A stretch of 64,000 bases of DNA from Knoxdaviesia capensis (lineage: Eukaryota > Ascomycota > Sordariomycetes > Microascales > Gondwanamycetaceae), in NCBI GenBank assembly GCA_001510575.1, contig LNGK01000008.1, positions 3,709,541 to 3,773,540 of the forward strand. Direction: 5' to 3'. Each line of letters starts with the position of its first letter. Within the stretch, counting starts at the first letter, position 1. Of the stretch, positions 60,701 to 64,000 are shown one piece after another. The notes under the pieces are model-generated. The model did no database searches. It had not been told where the DNA came from and was given only the letters and a program-made list of their open reading frames with translations. The position numbers were made by a program, and so were the translations under genes.

Positions 60701-61662
60701 GCAACGACATCGGCTTCCAAACCAGTGACAGTGGCCTCTAGCTGGGACTTGATCTCCGACACCTGCTCCTTGTCGGCACCATCCTGGTCCGTGACCTCGG
60801 CGGCCTTGGCCTTGTCGGCCTCAAGCTGCTCCTTCAGGCTGGCGATGTCCGACTCCTTCTCGGCCAGCTTGGTCTGGAGAGCTTCAATCTCCTTTGACAA
60901 GGCCTCTGAGGCGGCGCTGGAGCTAGCAGAAGATTCGGTCTTCACGGCCGGACGGGAAGCCAGACGAGAGGTGGTGCTGGAGACGGTCGATCCGGTACCA
61001 GCCAGCGAGACGCGCTTTTTGACCTCAGTAGAAGCTGTTGTCGAAGGGGCGGCACGCGAAGTAGTAGTGCGAGTCGCAGTAGACCCAGCACCGCCAATAG
61101 AGGCCCGCGAGGAGGCAGTTGTGGTAGCAGGCTTGCGCGCGGCAGCAACTGAGCTAGTCGACGACGAAGCGGGGGCGCGCTTCTCAGCAGTGGCGGTGGT
61201 GGGAGAAGCGATGGAGCTGGGAAGGGCCGAGGTGCGGCGCGCAGCAGACGGGAGGGTAGGGCGTTTCTTGGAGTCATCCTCGGAGGCAGATATCGAAGCC
61301 TGTGACCGGTGGGCAGACACGGCGGAGGAGCTTGTGGTCGGGCGCTTAACGGCCGAGGTTGCTGTCGAGGCAGTGGGGCGAGTCGGAGGCTTGCTAAGCA
61401 CGCCGGACGTCCGCGCGGCGGTGGTCGACGAAGCGGCAGTCTTGGAGGGAGCAGTGGCTGCAGTGGACGAACCAAGTGGCCGGCGCACGGCACCGGTGGT
61501 GGTAGCGGGTTTCTTGACAACGGCCGGCTTCGCGGTGGAGGAAGACTTTGTCGAGGACTCGGGGGACGTCGGAGTAGACTTGGCCGTCGATTCAGATGGC
61601 GTAGGGGCGGGCGAAACCGCCTGTTCATGATGAACGGCGTCGGAACCGTCGACTTCGGACAT
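57738..61662 (-). CDS. long coiled-coil protein with basic Ser/Thr/Ala-rich head
   Basis: Not assigned to a named family; similar fungal proteins are often labelled M protein repeat. Exon 1 (61662-58513) codes 1050 aa and ends ...EIAEAK at a GTTAGT donor. It can join, in phase, exons 57934-57864 and 57768-57738, adding 33 aa (QIEMLDRNMRD... ending NSITNFD) for a 1083-aa product. Residues 1-250 are Ser/Thr/Ala/Pro-rich with many Lys/Arg and short basic repeats, a composition seen in microtubule- or chromatin-binding tails. Residues about 255-1050 are nearly continuous heptad-type Ala/Glu/Leu/Lys coiled coil. A structural or cytoskeletal scaffold is inference only. The 578-bp intron contains a different usable last exon, listed separately. 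The last intron has a GCTAAC branch point. Start chosen at the first ATG after leader sequence. Confidence 0.8.
58137..58367 (-). CDS. alternative last exon of the coiled-coil gene
   Basis: A GTTAGT donor at 58512 also joins, in phase 0, an acceptor ending CATTCTAG at 58368. This exon encodes 76 residues and a stop: a short Ala run, TSPKPKGLSASRFAP, an acidic run (SDDDDDETAAA), then Pro/Glu/Ala-rich residues. The product would be 1126 aa with a disordered acidic tail instead of the 33-residue coiled-coil extension. The exon lies wholly inside the intron used by the other form, so the two tails exclude each other. Coding character (TSPKPKG, acidic run, GC-rich third positions) and the splice signals support it; transcript data are absent. 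Confidence 0.65.
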   Translation of the reverse strand, partial: ATAAMTSPKPKGLSASRFAPAASDDDDDETAAATTPAADKPEPDSAATAEGEEADLSSSALATVRHDPIALFFTFT

Positions 61663-64000
61663 GGTGATGATGGGGAGGAGGGGATGAATTGAGCTGATTA
61701 AAGATTAGGGGTAAAGGCAAAAAGCAGAAGCTATGAATGGAAAAGACACTGAAAAAGGGGGAAGCGAATAGAGAGTCAATCACTTGCCCTGAAAAGCGAA
61801 AAAGAACCAATTAGGGAGAAGTAAACAGGAAAACGAAAAGGTTGCGCTCAATACACACAACAGTTAAAACAGGTCAAGGGGAACGAACAACTGAGATTCT
61901 CCAAACAAGAATCATGGGAGAAACTCAATAAAACGAAGACAGTCAGGAGTAGGGACAAAACAAAAGATTTCAAAGGGAGGGATGCTCAGAAGAGATGAGA
62001 TGAGTTGAAGTGGATACAGGGGGGCCGGTCGTTGTAAATTAATATTTGCAGAAGAACAGACCAACAGCCATCCATCATCTTGTGTTTAAGTCGGGGCAAG
62101 CCACGATGGAACCCTGCCAGTGCCAGCCAGTCTGGCCAAAGCTCCAGAAAGCTTTTTTGGCCCTCTTGTTCTTTCGTTTCTCCTGGGTAATCCGATTGGA
62201 TGATTCGAGGACGACTTCTGAGGAGATGTTCGGGAGGTGAAATGCTCGTCTCGTCTCGATGCCGTGTCTCTGCCTTCCTCTGTTTCTCTCGGTCTCTCTC
62301 CGTCTCGGCTTCACGCCGTGTGATCTAGCCAGTGTAGATTTCATGCATGCACTCGCAGCACTGTACATCCACATGCACATATGTATGCAACTGCAGGTCG
62401 GTATATCACTTACAGCTGAAGTAGGAGAACTAGTCCCGATCGATGTGAAGGCCCCAGCTCGGCTGATTGGAGCAAATGTAACCCAGGCGATTATGTTAGC
62501 AATCTCGATTTCACGCTTCCTTCTCTCTCGTTCTCATGAATCCAGAAGCTGAGAAATCCGACATCCTGGCAGGCAGCAAGAATCACGGAAGCCCAGACAG
62601 CAGAACACCAACCCGGACATAAGAAAAAGGGGGCGAGCTGATTAAATCAAAGCATAAAGCATAAGAAACAAGACGAGAAACAGACCTTTCGTTCCAAAAA
62701 ACGAGCCCGCCAAAAAGCGACGATCTTCGGAATTTAGCTTGTGATGGATGGATGATTGGCGTCAGGGATTTCGCTTGGTGATGTGAGAGTTTCCGGATCA
62801 GTGTCACTAATTGATGATGACGGTATCCAAAAGAAGATGAAGAAAAGAAAATACTTATCAAGAGAAGAAGTCAGGCACAAGATCCTTCTTATTCCTTTTT
62901 ATCCATCCTCGTTAATTGCATATTGAGCAGTAAGTACAAAGGGAGGCTCTTTCCTGAACCACCAGCCCACCACCTAGCCTTCGTTCCTTCCTACTGTTTC
63001 AGCAGCGCCACAACCTCTGCCACAGCACTGGAGGCTGAACTGAAAAAAAGGAAACGAGGAAGTGGTCCAGGGGGGTTTTCCACACTGTGTTCACCTCGAC
63101 TTTTTCACCTGAACTCTGCCCGTTTCTGCCCAGACCAGAGCTGGTGGGCACAGTCCTAAGAGTCAATGCACACTGTAGTTTCCGGTCCCTTCACTCTCTC
63201 GTTCTACAGTAGGCTTCATCCAACTTCGTTCCACCAGTGTGTTCCTGACCAAGATCATTGAATAAGCCAGCCTTTCTACCGATTGTCGTCGCTTGTCGCT
63301 TGAGGAAGGAACTCATGCATAAGGCGGTGAGTTCAGCCAACGCTCTATCGAACAGCTGCGGGTAGATTCAGGGGAATCCGGGCGGTGAGGGGTTTCTGCC
63401 GGCCCAGACTCCCTCCTCCGTTTGTTAATCCTTTTGTCCAACATCCATCTCTTAACAAACAAGCAAACACAAACGAGTTGGCGTAAGAGTGCCTTTTCTT
63501 TACTCATTTCTCTCGTCACTTCGCCTCCCTTTCCCACGCTCGTCCCTTACTGCGAGAGTGCAACGCCAATCACAAAAAGCAACACAGAAAGTCTCCCCTG
63601 TCAACTCATATCCCACCAAGCGCTCCGTGCCCCCTTTCCATATAGTCTCTTACCAAGTCCCGCTCGGACCGAACCCGACAGAATCTGGCCTCGCCAGCAT
63701 GGGCACACTAAGGAGGGTCTATGAGAGGCCACTGATAAATGCAACCTCATTCCACCGAGTCTGTCCTCGTACAAGTACTTAAGTCAAATAATGCTCGCAG
63801 TTTGACGGCCAGTCAAAGTTGACACCGACATCCCAAGCATTGCACTTACAATGTGTACATATCAGACATCACAGAATCAACCAAGAATTCAGCAAGGGCA
63901 AGAAAAAAAAACCCCCCCGGTCATTACATTTCATACAGGGTATATCTAACCAGCTGTGCCATGCAAAAAGAAGAAAAAGAAAAGTGGTGGCGGAATCCAA
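61663..64000. other. upstream region of the coiled-coil gene, no further gene seen
   Basis: 2.3 kb to the window end. The first 400 bp are A/G-rich on the plus strand, so CT-rich on the sense strand of the coiled-coil gene, as for other leaders here. Only short frames follow. A gene beginning beyond the window cannot be excluded. Confidence 0.5.

Noticed and set aside
60551..61630. 359-codon frame antisense to the coiled-coil gene
   Set aside because: A shadow of biased codon use (GC-rich, Ala/Glu/Lys repeats) in the opposite frame. The sense strand has the coherent coiled coil.
54909..61662. Secondary-metabolite cluster built on the P450, with the amidase at 39.6-41.9 kb
   Set aside because: No polyketide, peptide or terpene synthase, no transporter and no pathway regulator lie near the P450. 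Housekeeping genes separate it from the amidase.

Overview
The window is nuclear DNA of a filamentous ascomycete (Pezizomycotina; Sordariomycetes is my best guess, order not determined). The evidence is short introns with GTAAGT-like donors, CTAAC-type branch points and YAG acceptors, together with a complex I subunit (absent from Saccharomyces), a dynactin subunit, a Pex11C-type peroxin and fungal-style amidase and P450 genes. Coding exons are GC-rich. Intergenic DNA is near balanced composition, with long pyrimidine-rich stretches upstream of several starts. One short assembly gap (N run) sits in a poly-G tract near 10.1 kb.

Layout. From 1 to 18.2 kb I see no convincing protein gene, only simple repeats, small hairpins, G-rich tracts and a striking cluster of TGANTCA heptamers near 13.2 kb. 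At 18.2 kb is a small two-exon gene for a Lys/Ala/Pro-rich basic protein. From 22.2 to 28.4 kb lies the proteasome activator gene BLM10 (2000 aa). It converges on the dynactin p27 gene (DCTN6 type, minus strand), which diverges from nuo51, the 51-kDa subunit of respiratory complex I. A Pex11-family gene follows at 34.6-35.9 kb. A 3.7-kb spacer with a diverged direct repeat leads to a four-exon amidase gene (minus strand). This gene is divergent from a CUE/DUF1771/Smr gene of the Cue2 type (ribosome-associated no-go-decay nuclease family). Next come an NPC1/Ncr1 sterol transporter gene, a four-exon cytochrome P450 gene, and, converging on the P450, a long coiled-coil protein gene whose 3' end can be spliced to either of two last exons.

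The genes are mostly unrelated housekeeping functions: proteasome, dynein motor, respiration, peroxisome, mRNA surveillance and sterol traffic. The amidase and P450 are not adjacent and have no biosynthetic core gene near them, so I do not call a secondary-metabolite cluster. I found no tRNA, rRNA, CRISPR array or intact transposon. The best leads are the alternative last exons of the coiled-coil gene, the Phe-for-Tyr change in the BLM10 C-terminal HbYX motif, the TGANTCA cluster and the 18-kb gene-free stretch. All exon boundaries were placed by eye and checked for phase; none has transcript support.
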